A stretch of 64,000 nucleotides of DNA, from NCBI RefSeq assembly GCF_963583255.1, contig NC_084818.1, positions 10,728,222-10,792,221 of the forward strand, given 5' to 3'. Source of the stretch: Pyrus communis (lineage: Eukaryota > Streptophyta > Magnoliopsida > Rosales > Rosaceae). This document shows, in pieces, positions 46,560 through 58,804 of the stretch (positions within the stretch are counted from its first letter, which is position 1; each line of letters opens with the position of its first letter). The notes under the pieces were generated by a model. That model was not told the DNA's origin. It searched no databases and saw nothing but the letters and a program-made list of their open reading frames with translations. Both the position numbers and the translations under genes were made by a program.

Positions 46560-49276
46560 TGTTCGATCAAGTCAAGGTGAGGTTATTCAAAGTGTTAAAA
46601 GTAAAAGAATTTGTTTGCAATTATTTTTTCGGACCATTAAATACGAAATGGTTTTAAAAATGAATGATAAAAGTAAATTTTAAAAAATTAAACGGTGAAG
46701 GATGTTTAAAAAACCAAATTAACTACTTTGTAAGTTGGATTATCAAAGAATTCAAACCCATGAATTTTTTTTAGATTTGGGGACATAAGGCACATGAAGT
46801 AAAATCTAAAACTGAACTAACTGCCGAAAGTCTAGAAGGACTTACACGGAATGTATTCACTGTTACCATAATTTTCCATTCCAATAACATGAAATATGCA
46901 AGTGTTAACTTCTATTAGCCTCTCCGCACACACTCACGCGCATGCTAGAGGCATTTTTGCATTACGGGTGCTACGCGTCCCAAGGATTTGTTAATTTAGA
47001 TATTATTTTAATTTGAAATTGATTACTGAAAATAAATAGAATCTCATTGCTAAAGATGTCTCGAGTTAGTTATTTTTCATTCTAATTGTGAAGATATATT
47101 TTCAATGTATTATGCATGCGAGAGATTTCTTTATCAGCCCCTGAAAATGTGTTGCTTTATTTTTTTTTTTCCTTATTTCTTAAGTGCTTATTTATATTTT
47201 GTGCATGTGAGGGCCATTTCGAAGTTTTTGATTTTGAATTTGTGAGAGGCCAACATCCATCTTTCCTCCTATTTTTTAATATATACCTTCAACGTGCGTT
47301 TTTTTTTTTACCTTTTGTTGAGAAGTAGTAAGCACAACCATTTAGCAAGAAATATGCCAGCATAAAAGAACTAGAAGGGGAAAGAATTGGAAATAATTTT
47401 TTTTGGTGAAAAATACACACCAAATTATCTAGTCTTTCTACACGCACTTTGCACTATTTTTTATTTTTTATTTTTTTTTTGGTTTACCTTAGGATTAGAC
47501 TTAGAAATACAATGTTAAGAGACGATTTATTTTACTATTGTGTTGGACAGCGTTGAATAGAAGTTGCTTTGCAATATTTTGAACTCTTATGCAATAATAA
47601 ATTGGTAAATATGGATGCGATGGTGGTATATTTATAAACAGAATAAAAATCATGGTACATATATACACTTGTATTACATTTAACGCGGACCAAGAATAAA
47701 AAGAAAATTTCTCTGTCTTGATAACTTACAGAAGTATGCATCTATAAGCATATTGTTTTATGACACTACAAAATAATAGGTGAGGCAAAAACATTATGTG
47801 TGCAATCAAATCTTATTGGTGGACACTTCAAAAAAATAGTTTGATTTCCAGTAACACTAAAAAAAAAAGCAACTTCTCCTGCATCAACATAATATACATA
47901 ACTGAAATTTTGTCCATAAGAAAAAAGAAACTACATGCCACTTATTCTCTTTTCTTATTTTGGTGGGTAAAATGCACTGAGACCAAACCGCATGTAGGCA
48001 TACTTCGTTCTAGTTCCATGATATATATGTACAAAGAGTAAAGCAAGAAAATTCTTTTAAGAAGACAACCAAATATACAAAGTTCTCTGATATAAGAACG
48101 TAAAAAGAAGGCATAAGGAACTCATAAAGCTATCAAATGAAGAAGAAGATAAAGCACAGAGCAATTTAAATAAGTTCCAATAAACCAAATATTTGAACTC
48201 TAAATGCAATTACTTAAAAACACAATTGTAAGACATATACCTGAACAATTTTATTGTTTGCACTTGAGTTTGTACCCAAATTGTCTCTACTTGTGTCATT
48301 CTCAATCGGTTTTTGAGCCCCTTAAACGAAAGAAATTAAGCTAATAGAGATACGAAAATGAAAACCGAAACTTAAATTATAAAAATAATAAATAAATAAA
48401 TAAAATAAGAAAACTTTAAAGCCAAAGTGTACATACAAAAATTGAAAATTAAACTATTTAGAGCATACGTGCCATGATGTCAAGTTCACCCGTTAATGAT
48501 GAATCTAGGCCTGTTGTTATGAAGATATCTAAGGAAAACTTTGTTAGAATGTTTAAACAAAAAAAAAAAAAGAAAAAAGAAAAAGAAAAAAGAAGAAGAA
48601 GTAATTGCCAGGGTATATATGAAAAGTACTCAAAAAGAGCGTACATAGTTGAATCCAAAGCAACAAAATGCCGCTCCGCCTATCTCTTCCTCCAGGTTTC
48701 ACAAGAAGGGTCGTGCTTTTTTCCATCCGCTCCCTACAATAGATTTTCTATAATCTGAAATTAAAATGCAAGATGAAAGGGGGGTGGTTAAATCAGGATC
48801 CATTCAGTTAATCGGGACTTTATAGTTCCCTTCTTTTCTTCCACCAATTTTAGCTTACTTTTAGGAGTCACAAGCAGGATATCGATGAAAAAGTTTTCAT
48901 CTCTCCCTACGTGCAAAAGCTTTAAAAATAGCAATTCCCGCTCATAAGAATCCTAAAAAGGTCGAGGGGGGGGGGGGGGAGGGGGGGGGCGGGGTGAGAG
49001 GAAAGAAATCAAACACTAAGAAGACAAAAGAGAAGGAAAAAAAAGGAAAAAACCTTGAGACCTGAAAGACTGAGATGATTTAGTTTTTGCATGATGCAGT
49101 CCTCTTCATCTCAATTCATTCATATAAGTAAGGAACTAATTTGTTTTGTCAAATATTTCTTTCCGCAACAATCTATCCAAGAAAAATGACTGCTTGAAAT
49201 TGAACTTCTGTTAAATACTCTGCCAAAAGATATATGTTAATTAGCTTAGGGATTATAATCATGCTACCAACATTTG
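46560..49276. other. Intergenic sequence
   Basis: No gene is recognised between the BAG6 promoter and the Gypsy LTR. It has homopolymer runs, an AATA microsatellite near 48376-48405, a purine-rich segment (48555-48600) and the G-tract at 48966-48994. Frames here are short and low-complexity. Confidence 0.5.
48966..48994 (+). other. Poly-G tract (G14-A-G9-C-G4)
   Basis: A run of 14 G, one A, 9 G, one C and 4 G in otherwise AT-rich DNA. At least four G-runs allow a G-quadruplex on the plus strand. Homopolymers of this length are also prone to sequencing and assembly error, so the exact length is doubtful. Confidence 0.7.
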
Positions 49277-51449
49277 TGTGACAACCCGTTCCGATTTTTG
49301 TACCGTTAGTGTGAAATGACGATTTTACCTATGGATGTTATTTAGCGTTGTAGGGTGATGTTTGAATTGTTTTTGTTTGTGGGCTGCCATTTGGACCTCA
49401 CTCATACACACTCACACTCATGGACCCTCTCTTTCTTCTCTCTTCCTCGAATTTTCTTCCATTTTATTCCCTTTCCTTTGCAAGTGTATGGACGCACTTC
49501 GAAGCCAACTTTCCACGCATGGATCGGCATCGAGGAGTTTACTTTTGTGTTCCTTGTGAGCTCAGGAACTCATCCATACCCTTAAATCGACATGAGACCT
49601 TCGAAAACCCTAGAACCTGTGAACCCAGTTTTGGTGTACTGTTCAAACACACGTGATCGTGGAACTTTCAGTGAGTTTTAAGGTTCTAGGGAGCTTTTTT
49701 TGAAGTGTTTTGGATGTTGGGAGGCCCAGTTTCAAGGAGTTGCAGGTTTGGTCGGAATATCGTGAGTTTTTCCGATGAGATTTCGTTCGTTTTGGGTCCC
49801 CAAAGTGGTAAGGTTTTGTTCTACTCGTTGTAAGCTTCATTTTGGTACCAATTTCATGGAATTTGGTTGAGAAATGAAGAAGATATTAAGGTTTGAAGTT
49901 TTTCCAGTTTTTCGGCGAGAAATCGAGTTGCAATGGCGGCGACCGGCGAGGCTCACCGAAGAAGAAGGAGAATATTCCGTCAAAGTTAACGGAATATTCT
50001 AACGGCGTCAGGTAACGGCCGTTAACGTTTGTTAGGGTTTTAACAGAATATTCCCTAACGGCGTTAGCGTTTCACATGCGTGCTAGGCACGTGTCGACGC
50101 GTGGGAGGTTAGAAAATTATTTTTAAAATATGGGGATGTTTGTGGGATTGAGTAGATCACGTTGATATATTCAAACACCCCATTTGGGCAATTATGAGAA
50201 GTTATTATCTAAGGTTGGTTATGTGCATTAAATTGACGTTTTTATAGTTGTTTCGCATATAGGTGAAGACTATCCGGAGGACGAGCGCAGCCACGCGAGG
50301 CTCTGGGCTTACGACCCTTCTACGTATTGGTGAGTGGGCTTTTGTTTTCAGTAAATATATATATATATATATTGATTGGTATCTTTCCAGAAATTACGTT
50401 TTAAATGGTTTTATAATTGAAATGTCATGTCGAATATCGTCGATATTATTATTGTGATTATGTTGGTTATACATTGGTGTCAAGGATGCTCAGGTAAGTC
50501 AGGTGAGTATGTTGTTAGTGATAGATGTGGTGTTGATGAGATTGAGTTATAGCTTATATTCCTGCACCTCGATGATTGTGCTCCGCCAGAGTAGGGCCTA
50601 GCCTTCACATGATCGTTCACCTTCCACACTGTACGCTCACCTTGGATCCAAGGCAGATGACAGCCTGTCGTACAGACCACTATAGGTAGTTCCGACTCGT
50701 AGGTGACTCGCGATACATCGCACAGCCTTCATGTGATCGTAGCACTAAGCGTAATTAGATACATCAGCCTGTCGTACAGACCACCTTAGGTGGTTCCGAC
50801 TCGTGTGCAGGATAGTGATTGATGAGCTATAGATTTAGCCGTACAGTTCACTTTAGGTGACCCCAACTGACGTATTGATATCACTGGCATATTATGATTT
50901 GTTTTATCTCACTTGCTTGATACTTATACTGTTTGATTGGATATTTCTGACATGGCATATTCTGGCATGGCATATTTGAGCTTTATCGTTTTAGCATAAT
51001 TTGATATATGAGTACATATAATATTTTCTAGAAAGTATACGGGTTTTACAGAGAGGGGTTAGTACTTGATATTGGAATGGTTTGAAAAACAAACTTTGTT
51101 TTTGCCCACTCACATTTTCTGTTTTGTGCCCCTCCAGGTTTTAAGTAGCGAGGACGTGGGTGACGAAAGAGGCGTCGAGGCATTTCTGACAAGCACCCTC
51201 CATGTGGGACTTTCTAGTTATCACTTGTGTAGTGTTTGTTTATTCTGGACTGCACCTAGGATACTTGAACTTCTACTTTACATTTTCCTTCCGTGTTTGT
51301 CATTAGCACTCACTGATCTTGTTATTGTAAATTATTTTGTTGACTTTATTTTTCTCATATTTTCACTTTTTTGCTTTTGCATTGTGCACTTGGCTACGTC
51401 ACCCTCATGTGACGGCCAACACGCTCCAATTTTTGATAGGGGTGTGTTA
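49277..51449 (+). repeat. 5' LTR of the Gypsy fragment (~2.2 kb)
   Basis: It starts TGTGACAACCCG, a common start for plant Gypsy LTRs, and ends just before the primer-binding site, with GGTGTGTTAG where a CA end is expected. The middle holds a repeated block, CAGCCTGTCGTACAGACCAC, at 50661 and 50765 (104-base period), with a third decayed copy near 50840. The 3' end is set by the primer site, since no partner LTR is available. Confidence 0.7.
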
Positions 51450-51590
51450 GTTTGGTATCAGAGCCTAGGTTTGGCAGTCCTGCATTACTTGTGAGTATTC
51501 TAATTATTTTTGGTGTTTTCTGTCAAAACTATACTGCCTTGTCGAGAACCATGTCGATTAGCTGAGCCTAGTTTCCCCGATATAGCTTAG

Positions 51591-53215
51591 TTGGGGGAAG
51601 CTATAGCTCATGCAATTCAGTCTACTCTCTGCCTTCCTCAGAGGACTCCTCTAGAGACCATGTATAATCTAAAGCTGGATAAGTTTGAGGGTCATGAAGG
51701 TTATGATGAAGCTGAGTGGTGGCTTGAGCATATTGAAAAAACCTTTCTAGTGTTGCAAAGTCAAGGAAATCTTCCTTCTAAAAGGTGGGTAGAGACGACT
51801 TCATGGTTCTTAGGTAAAGAATCGGCATCCTGGTGGGGACATGAGGTACGTCATTTGACCCCAGAGAAAGCTACTGACTGGGAAGTGTTTAAATGGTTGT
51901 TTGGGAAAATGTTTATTCCCCCTAAGTATATTGATCGCAAGAAGCAAGAATTTACTGATTTGAAGCAGGGGAAGTTGACGGCGAATCAGTACTACAGAAG
52001 ATTCACTGATTTGTCCCGTTATCATCCGAGAGTTGCTGCTAATCCGGTTGAGATGCTTCGTCGTTTCAGATTGGGTAATAAGAAGAAATGGCGTTCTATG
52101 GCGATCACTACTCCTTGCGATACTTATCTCTACGAGATTTTGTTGAGGATTGAGGATTCTGAGACTATGCCTAGTGAAAGTGATGAAGAAGAGAAGAATG
52201 ACAATTAAAAGAAAGACGATAGAGGTAAAGGTCAAGCATCTCAAGGACCTAGGAAGACTCAGAGTTTTAAGAGAAGTGGAGCTAGCTCTAGTTCGTCCAG
52301 TGGAGGCATGAATTCTATGGGCCAACGTAGAGGTGGTAGGTTTGCTGGAGGCCCACGTTTTCAGAGGCAGCGAGATGCTGGCGGTTCTGGTGGTTCAGGA
52401 GCTCTATTTTGTCGGAGATGTAATGGTTGGCATTTTGGCGAGTGTAGACAGGGCAGTCAAGGATGTTTTACTTGTGGACAGGTTGGACATCGGCCAACAA
52501 ATCGTCCACAGGGTCAGCAGAAGCCCTAAATGCATTATTTACCACCACCAGTTCCTATTCAGCAAGCTCCAGTGCCGAGCGGCTATGGTCAGACAGGTCA
52601 TGGGGGTACTTATTATTACCAGGGACATGTTGCTCTTTATTCAGCAGCGCCGTACCTGTATCCTCAGGATCTGTATTATTCGGGTAGCTACTAGAGCGGA
52701 TATCAGCAGTACCCTGGAGGGTATACCCCATATCCTCCTTATCTAGTCGGCGGATCGCAGTGGTATTCGGGAGTATAGCCTCAGCAGAGGGAGGTTGCTC
52801 TAGCAATGCAGGGTCATCAAGACAGACTGGTCAGGGTCGTAGTACACCTGGACGTAGTGGACAGTCGAGTAGAGGTCGAGGTGGTCGGCAGCAGCCTTAG
52901 GGCCATATTCATAACCTTACAGTGCAGGATGCCTAGAACAACCCAGATTTGATCATAGGTACGTTAAATATCCTTTGCACTTTGCTAGAGTGTTGATTGA
53001 TTGTGGTGCTACTCATTCAATTATTTCTCATACATGTGCTCAATTGACGCAACCTAATCCCACACCTCTCGGGTTTGAGTTAGAGTTTTCGATGCCTAGA
53101 GGCGAGACATGTCAGGTGGGCTGGATGTACCCAAGGTGCCCAGTGTTAGTGAAGGATGAGGTTATGCCAGCTAATCTCATTCCGTTGGATATTATTGAGT
53201 TCGATGTCATTTTGA
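51591..53215 (+). pseudogene. Degenerate gag and protease of the Gypsy element
   Basis: The gag domain reads LDKFEGHEGYDEAEWWLEHI, SWWGHEVRHL, then FTDLSRYHPRV, typical of Retrotrans_gag. A stop at 52206-52208 interrupts it, after which the frame continues through a Ser/Gly-rich linker. The nucleic-acid-binding region FCRRCNGWHFGEC and CFTCGQVGHRPTN is a damaged CCHC knuckle (the last Cys is missing). Further stops and a frameshift precede the protease segment FARVLIDCGATHSIIS, where the DSGA-type active site reads DCGA. Not functional. Confidence 0.8.
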
Positions 53216-53216
53216 G

Positions 53217-53436
53217 TCACTCACTCCAATCTCCACCGTCTTCTTGAATCTCGACGACATCACCCATCCAACCTTACCGCCATCGCGATCGACAACGGCA
53301 CCACCCATCCAGCTATCCTCCTTGACGACATCCCAGAGAACCCAAGTCCCAGAACGACGGCTCGATTCTCTCCTGTTCGACAACACCACCGCCGTCGAGG
53401 ACGTTGCTACCAGCCATCATCCTTCTAAAATTTATA
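53217..53436 (+). other. Unassigned Ser/Thr/Pro-rich reading frame at the Gypsy break
   Basis: GC-richer sequence immediately after the Gypsy truncation. One plus-strand frame is open and reads SLQSPPSS-like and DDITHPTLPPSRS-like sequence. It resembles the start of a plant coding exon but belongs to no family recognised here. It may be the first-exon debris of the R3H gene relic at 58449, which cannot be shown. Confidence 0.3.
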
Positions 53437-53863
53437 GGGGTGTATTCAATTGAGAATTTGAGAGACTTTAATGGATTTATAAATCCATGGATTTTTATGG
53501 AGTTTAATTAATTTGTAGAGATTCCATATAAAATTTTGATTCAATTCCCTCGAAATCTCATGGGGAGATGTGAGATTTGTGGATGCTTAAAATACACTGC
53601 GAAATCTCTCTATTTCCCTCTAATTCTTCAACTTTTTCAAATTCTTTAAAATCAATTTCTAATTGAATACACCTAGAATGTAATAAACTTCTTTAAAATC
53701 CTAATTGAATACACCCGGATTTCTAAGGATTTTAATAAACTATCTTAAAATTCTAATTGAATACACCTTGAATTTTAGAGAATTTCTTAAAATTCTAATT
53801 GAATACCCCTAGATTCATTAAAAGAATTAAAATCCCTCAAAATCCCAATTAAATACACCCCCC
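53437..53863. mobile_element. MITE with reiterated terminal motif
   Basis: The left end GGGGTGTATTCAATTG is inverted at the right end as CAATTAAATACACCCC, with TA on both flanks (53435-53436, 53864-53865). Inside the right half the end-motif TCTAATTGAATACACC recurs four more times between 53660 and 53820. The element therefore looks like stacked or multiply extended termini. There is no coding frame. Confidence 0.65.
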
Positions 53864-54167
53864 TAGGTAATTTTGAATTAGGGGTTTGTTATTAATTTGA
53901 ATTTCGGGTATAGGGATTTTAGGGTTTTTAAATTAGAATTTGGGATTTTAGGGTTTTTTGAACTAGGTTACTAGAGTTAATTTTGCAGTAGATTGATGAT
54001 TGACCTATTTGCTTATGAGAACCCAGAGGGCCTTTGATAATCTGAATGTTTGGATTGGACTATTAGAATTCCTGTTTGCAATACATATGCAGCAACAACT
54101 TTGTCAATTTGTGAATAAATCAGGTCATATTGTTTGTTTTTGGTTCCGATTTGGACGCTATGAAATC

Positions 54168-54918
54168 TGTTATAAACTGAAATAGAAAGGAACGAAGTTA
54201 CCCGAAAAATGTAGAAGCCTTGAGTGGTGAATGATTATTGGGATGAGTCGCGGACTAAGTCGTTCTCTTCAAGATGTTTCGCGGCTCTGCCCAAAGTGTG
54301 CAAGCAGTTTCACAAACACCATGTCGCCCCCAGGATAAAACAGCCCAGAACCTTCTTCTTCTGATAAGATTCTTCCTTGCACACCGGAAGAACCTTCGAA
54401 CTCACACCCTTTCAATATGTTGCTATTAACTCAACATATGTAAAACTTGTATTTTTTCTTATATCTTTCTCTGCGATACTTGGGACTAATATATATATTA
54501 TGTAAAGAAAGAGATGTTGGAATGGAAAAACTGTAAGAAAGACAAAGGAGTTATTTGGGGTGCAAAACTGTAGGAAATCAAAACAAAACCGTAGGGTATC
54601 AAATGCAGAAGAAAACAAAACGGACAAAATCAAAACGTCCAAATCAATTATGTAAATAGACTTGATCTTCTTCTCTATTCAGAGAAGGAATCCCATCTTT
54701 TCAAACTTAAAAGGAGATAACTCCTTATCTGATTGAAAAGTCAATGGCATGTTTCAAAAAAGCTGTAACTCTTTATCTCATTGAAAAGCCAAAATCAATT
54801 GGCAGTTATGCATAGAATAATGATAATAAAAGTAACGTTATTTATATAATATTGGTAATAAAAAAACATAAATATATAAGCATATATATTATTAAATAAA
54901 AACATAATTGCTCCAACA
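54168..54918 (-). repeat. Copia 3' LTR (751 bases)
   Basis: Bounded by TGTTATAAAC and CTCCAACA, the inverted TG...CA-type ends of the element. It is a direct copy of 57125-57858 with about 10% mismatches in the first 180 bases and fewer further on. Differences include a TA expansion near 54490. Confidence 0.9.
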
Positions 54919-54939
54919 ATCCCCCACTTGTTTTTATTT

Positions 54940-54990
<51 letters not shown>

Positions 54991-55479
54991 ACATATCATA
55001 AAGCTATGCATAAGTAAAGGTGTTTCTCAACTTGGACCTGTACATAGTGTTAGTGATCCAGATTATACTAGAGTAACTTATAGTTTTGAACTCTATCTCT
55101 GACAACACCACACATATAACTTTATTAAGGTGAAGTTCAAAAAGCCAGCACATTACGGCCTTGTGCTTATATTCCAGTATAGTGAACGCTCTAGAAACTT
55201 GCCCAAGATTTCATAGGAAGCGGCCTTACTTCCACATTCACATAGGTAAGACTATCAAGGATATTCCTATAACTAGATATCCCACTCAACATAGAGTATA
55301 GACCTTACTAAGAGAAAAATTCTCAACCTAAAAACGCTGCAGGATGTCATGCTTATTAGGGATGGACATGGAATAATATTCCAAATTAAAATTAGCAAGA
55401 CTTCGCTCATATCACTTTGAACCTATTTCTTGGGATCTCCAGTCTATAGGTTGGGTTTTTATCACAAATGACTCAGTTT

Positions 55480-57100
55480 TCTACGGGCTTTAATCCCATC
55501 CTTTTCAAGGTTTTCCAAACCTTTTCTCATGCTAGTCCTTTTGTCAAAGGATCAGCCAAGTTTTCTTCAGACCATATATGATCCACTTTTACAGCTCTAT
55601 AAGAGATTACGTTGTACTATCACAATGGATCAAAACTGCTAGAATTGATTTCTTCCTATAAAGGGGTATCTATCAATAGGTTCATAAATTTTAGAAGAAT
55701 TAGAAACCCCACTATTTCGAAGATTAAAGGAACTTTATTCTCATAAAAATCAGCATTAAGTGACTCAATTATTACATTTTAATAGCATCAACATTCAATT
55801 TAAACATTCCATCAGTAGCATATCCCTTTTCCCACAAAAACCCCATTTCTAGTAAGAGTATACATAGCTGCTCCAATGATTTGAGTAAATCCAGCCTTGT
55901 TGAGAAGAAAGCCAGAGATCATATTATTCCTTATCGTTGGAGCATGCATCACATCTTTTAGTATCATGGTTTTTCCAGAGGTGAACCTCAGCTCCACCTC
56001 TCCAGTACCAGCAACATCAGTTCAGTGTGAATCACCCAACAACACCTTCCTTCCCTCAGCCACATAATAGGTTTTGAAAAGGGAACGATCATAGCAAACA
56101 TGGCGAGAAGCGCCAGTGTCCACCCATCACCCCTCGGATCCATCAACAAAGTTGATTTCTGATATCATTCCAATCATTTGCTCTTCAACAAGATTTGCCT
56201 GTGGAGTAAGACTTTTCTTATTTCTGCAATTCCGGGTAAGATGGCCCAACTTGTGACAGTTATAGCATTCAAATTGTCTCGAATCAGAAGCAGCACATGA
56301 GGGGGGTTGGTACCTATTCTGAAGATGAGAAGGATTTTGATTCTAAACCTTGTTTGTGTTGTTGTTGAGGCGCTTGTTGTGATTTTTGTTCTAAATCTTC
56401 ATGTTCTTCCCATTTGGTTTCAGCACAGCTAGAGTTTGGTTCAGGTTAAAGTTGGTAGCCTTGTGGTTGCTTGACACGACCAGAATTTCCTCCTTCAATT
56501 GTTGTTTCCTAGCCTCTTCCTCAATGCGAAGTCGAGTGATCAAGCTTTCCAGGGAGAACTCTTTTGTCTTGTGGCGGAGTGAGTTCTTGAAAATTTTCTA
56601 GGTTGGTGGCAATTTATCAATGATGACAGCAACCTGAAATTGATCATCTAAAACCATGCCTTCAGAAATAATTTCATGAGCAATTTTATGTAATTCATGA
56701 GATTGTTCTTCAACAGATTTATCATCAACCATCTGATATTTCAAATAACGACTAACAGCAAATTTCTTAGCCCAGCTTCCTCAATGTTATATTTTTTCTG
56801 AAGTGCCTCACATAAATCTTTAGCAATGCCATAATCAGAGTAGTAATCATAAAGGTCATCAGACAATCCATTAAGAATATAATTCTTAGCAAGAAAATCA
56901 TTTTCAATCCAAGTTTGTGAAGCTTTGGTTTGTACAATAGTGGGCTCTTCAGGGAGAGTTGGTTTGACAGTGGTGCAAAATGAAGCCAATTTTTTTGTGG
57001 TGAGAAAACATAACATCTTCTGCCTCCAACACTTAAAGTGGAGACCCTCAAACTTGGAAGGCTTGTTAAGGTCTAGTGTGGTGTTGTTTTCAGATTCCAT
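55480..57100 (-). pseudogene. Copia gag-protease with RNase H tail, disrupted
   Basis: The frame opens at 57100 (MESENNTTLDLNKPSKFEG), 24 bases from the LTR edge. It shows the UBN2-type gag WIENDFLAKNYILNGLSDDL before a frameshift near 56745. Further along are a CCHC knuckle CYNCHKLGHLTRNC (near 56230-56270) and protease active site VDTGASRHVC (near 56110), preceded by a stop at 56127-56129. LKDVMHAPTIRNNMISG follows in the pol leader. After about 55790 the sequence resumes with ENLADPLTKGL, the end of Copia RNase H (55531-55565). Everything between is deleted. Confidence 0.82.
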
Positions 57101-57124
57101 GGCAGATTGTTTTCGTCTTAAAAT

Positions 57125-57858
57125 TGTTGTAAACTAAAATAGAAAGGAACGAAGTTACTCGAAAAATGTAGAAGTCTTGAGTGGTGAATGATTCTTAGGA
57201 TGAGTCGCGGACTAAGTCACTCTCTTTAAGACGTTTCGCGGCTCTGCCCAAAGTGTGCAAGCAGTTTCACAAACACTACGTCGTCCCCAGGATAAAACAA
57301 CCCAGATCCTTCTTCTTCTGATAAGATTCTTCCTTGCACACCGGAAGAACCTTTGAACTCACACCCTTTCAATATGTTGCTATTAACTCAATATATGTAA
57401 AACTTGTATTTTTTTCTTATATCTTTCTCTGCGATACTTGGGACTATATTGTGTAAAGAAAGAGATGTTGGAATGGAAAAACCGTAAGAAAGACAAAGGA
57501 GTTATTTGGGGTGCAAAACTGTAGGAAATCAAAGCAAAACCGTAGGGTATCAAATGCAGAAAAAAAACAAAACGGACAAAATCAAAATGTCCAAATCAAT
57601 TATGCAAATAGATTTGATCTTCTTCTCTATTCAAAGAAGGAATCCCATCTTTTCGAACTTAAAAGGAGATAACTCCTTATCTAATTGAAAAGTCAATGGC
57701 ATGTTTCAAAAAAGTTGTAACTCCTTATCTCATTGAAAAGCCAAAATCTATTGGCTGTTATGCATAGAATAATGATAATAAAACAAACGTTATTTATATA
57801 ATATTGGTAATAAAAAAAAACATATATATTATTAAATAAAAACATAACTGCTCCAACA
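57125..57858 (-). repeat. Copia 5' LTR (734 bases)
   Basis: Runs from TGTTGTAAAC to CTCCAACA and carries the same GAGTCGCGGACTAAGTC, TTTCGCGGCTCTGCCC and AGATTCTTCCTTGCACACC blocks as its partner. On the minus strand it is the upstream LTR. The gag start codon lies only 24 bases beyond it. Confidence 0.9.
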
Positions 57859-58448
57859 AAATCCTCGGGGCAACCGGTCTAGACAACCTAAGGCGATTTG
57901 TGTTGGTTTGGATATATTGAATTCCTGCCATTTGATGGATCATGTGTTTTCTGGTCCATACTAGACTATGAAATGCAACTATAGCTGGTAAATTTGAGGC
58001 CAACTGAGCTTCACTGGTTTGTTGAATTGTGCTAGGGATGTGAGAAATTGGGATTTGGGAAAAGACGCCAACTTTTTTCTTTCCCTTTTTGTTTCAAGCA
58101 TCTTATTTAAAATGTTAATGCTTTAAGCCTTTTGATTACAAAGCCAAATTACTACTCTAAACTAGGAAGCAGGGGCTAAGGAGTAGGGACTAGGGAGGGT
58201 TCAAACCCCGAACACAGTAAGCTTTATATCAAACCCCATATAAGGTTACGTAATTTTAAGAGAGTTGTTGCATAAATCATTTCTTCTGCTAAATCTGCAC
58301 ATTGACACCTCTGAGAGAACTTTAAAAAATAATGTCAAAGCATCAGATTAGACCAATCTTTTTCATTTGTATACATATGATATGCTTTGAGTGCGGGAGT
58401 TCGTGTTTGAATCTCGATATTTCATACTGGAATGCTATTGAAATGCAG

Positions 58449-58552
58449 GTTGAGGAATTGGCTTCTCTTGTCAAAGACAATCTTACTTGCAAGCATCTTA
58501 TTCTCTCAGTGGAAGACTCATTGGTGGACTTCCTTCAGAGTGATACCAGGCA
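58449..58552 (+). pseudogene. Exon relic of an R3H-domain nucleic-acid-binding protein gene
   Basis: An acceptor-like AAATGCAG precedes a frame reading VEELASLVKDNLTCKHLILS then VEDSLVDFLQ. This is the N-terminal signature of plant R3H/SUZ single-stranded nucleic-acid-binding proteins, where it precedes the R3H helix. The expected downstream exon (ILELEPMNPYNR-type sequence) is absent before the MITE at 58805. The donor position reads CCAG/GCATG in place of GT. With the Copia insertion upstream, this is most likely a broken gene remnant. Confidence 0.6.
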
Positions 58553-58804
58553 TGTAAGACAACCTCCTAAGTGTTATTAGCATTGCCATTTCTTATGAGA
58601 TTAGTTTTAGAGTAAAATATTAAAATTATATAGAGCAGGGGTGATGCAATTTTTTGTGGTATATCTACAGTAAAATTGGAGAAGTCATTTAGTTTCGATT
58701 GGTGTTCTGTAGCATCTGGTTGTGAGTTACAGATGTTTTCGTCTTTTTTTTTCTTTTCTTTTTCTGCTGATTGGAGTATAGTCTTCTTTTGATGTAGACC
58801 TTAA

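Larger units (their letters stand above)
49277..53216 (+). mobile_element. Truncated Ty3/Gypsy retrotransposon
   Basis: The element begins with a long LTR, then a primer-binding site TGGTATCAGAGC at 51453-51464 complementary to initiator tRNA-Met. A degenerate gag and the start of an aspartic protease follow. At about 53216, after the protease-region residues IIEFDVIL, it breaks into unrelated sequence. Reverse transcriptase, RNase H, integrase and the 3' LTR are absent from the window. It is a dead 5' fragment. Confidence 0.8.
54168..57858 (-). mobile_element. Internally deleted Ty1/Copia retrotransposon
   Basis: Two LTRs flank an interior of about 2.2 kb, and AAATC is duplicated on the outer sides (54163-54167 and 57859-57863), so both ends are intact. 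Minus orientation is shown by gag reading on that strand and by a polypurine tract AAGTGGGGGAT just before the minus-strand 3' LTR. The interior has gag, a zinc knuckle and protease, then jumps to the last part of RNase H. Integrase and reverse transcriptase are missing. No tRNA-Met-type primer site TGG follows the 5' LTR. It is non-autonomous. Confidence 0.88.

Noticed and set aside
58190..58220. B-box-like GGGTTCAAACCCC suggesting a tRNA or SINE
   Set aside because: No A box or tRNA stems at suitable spacing, and no repeated copy in the window.
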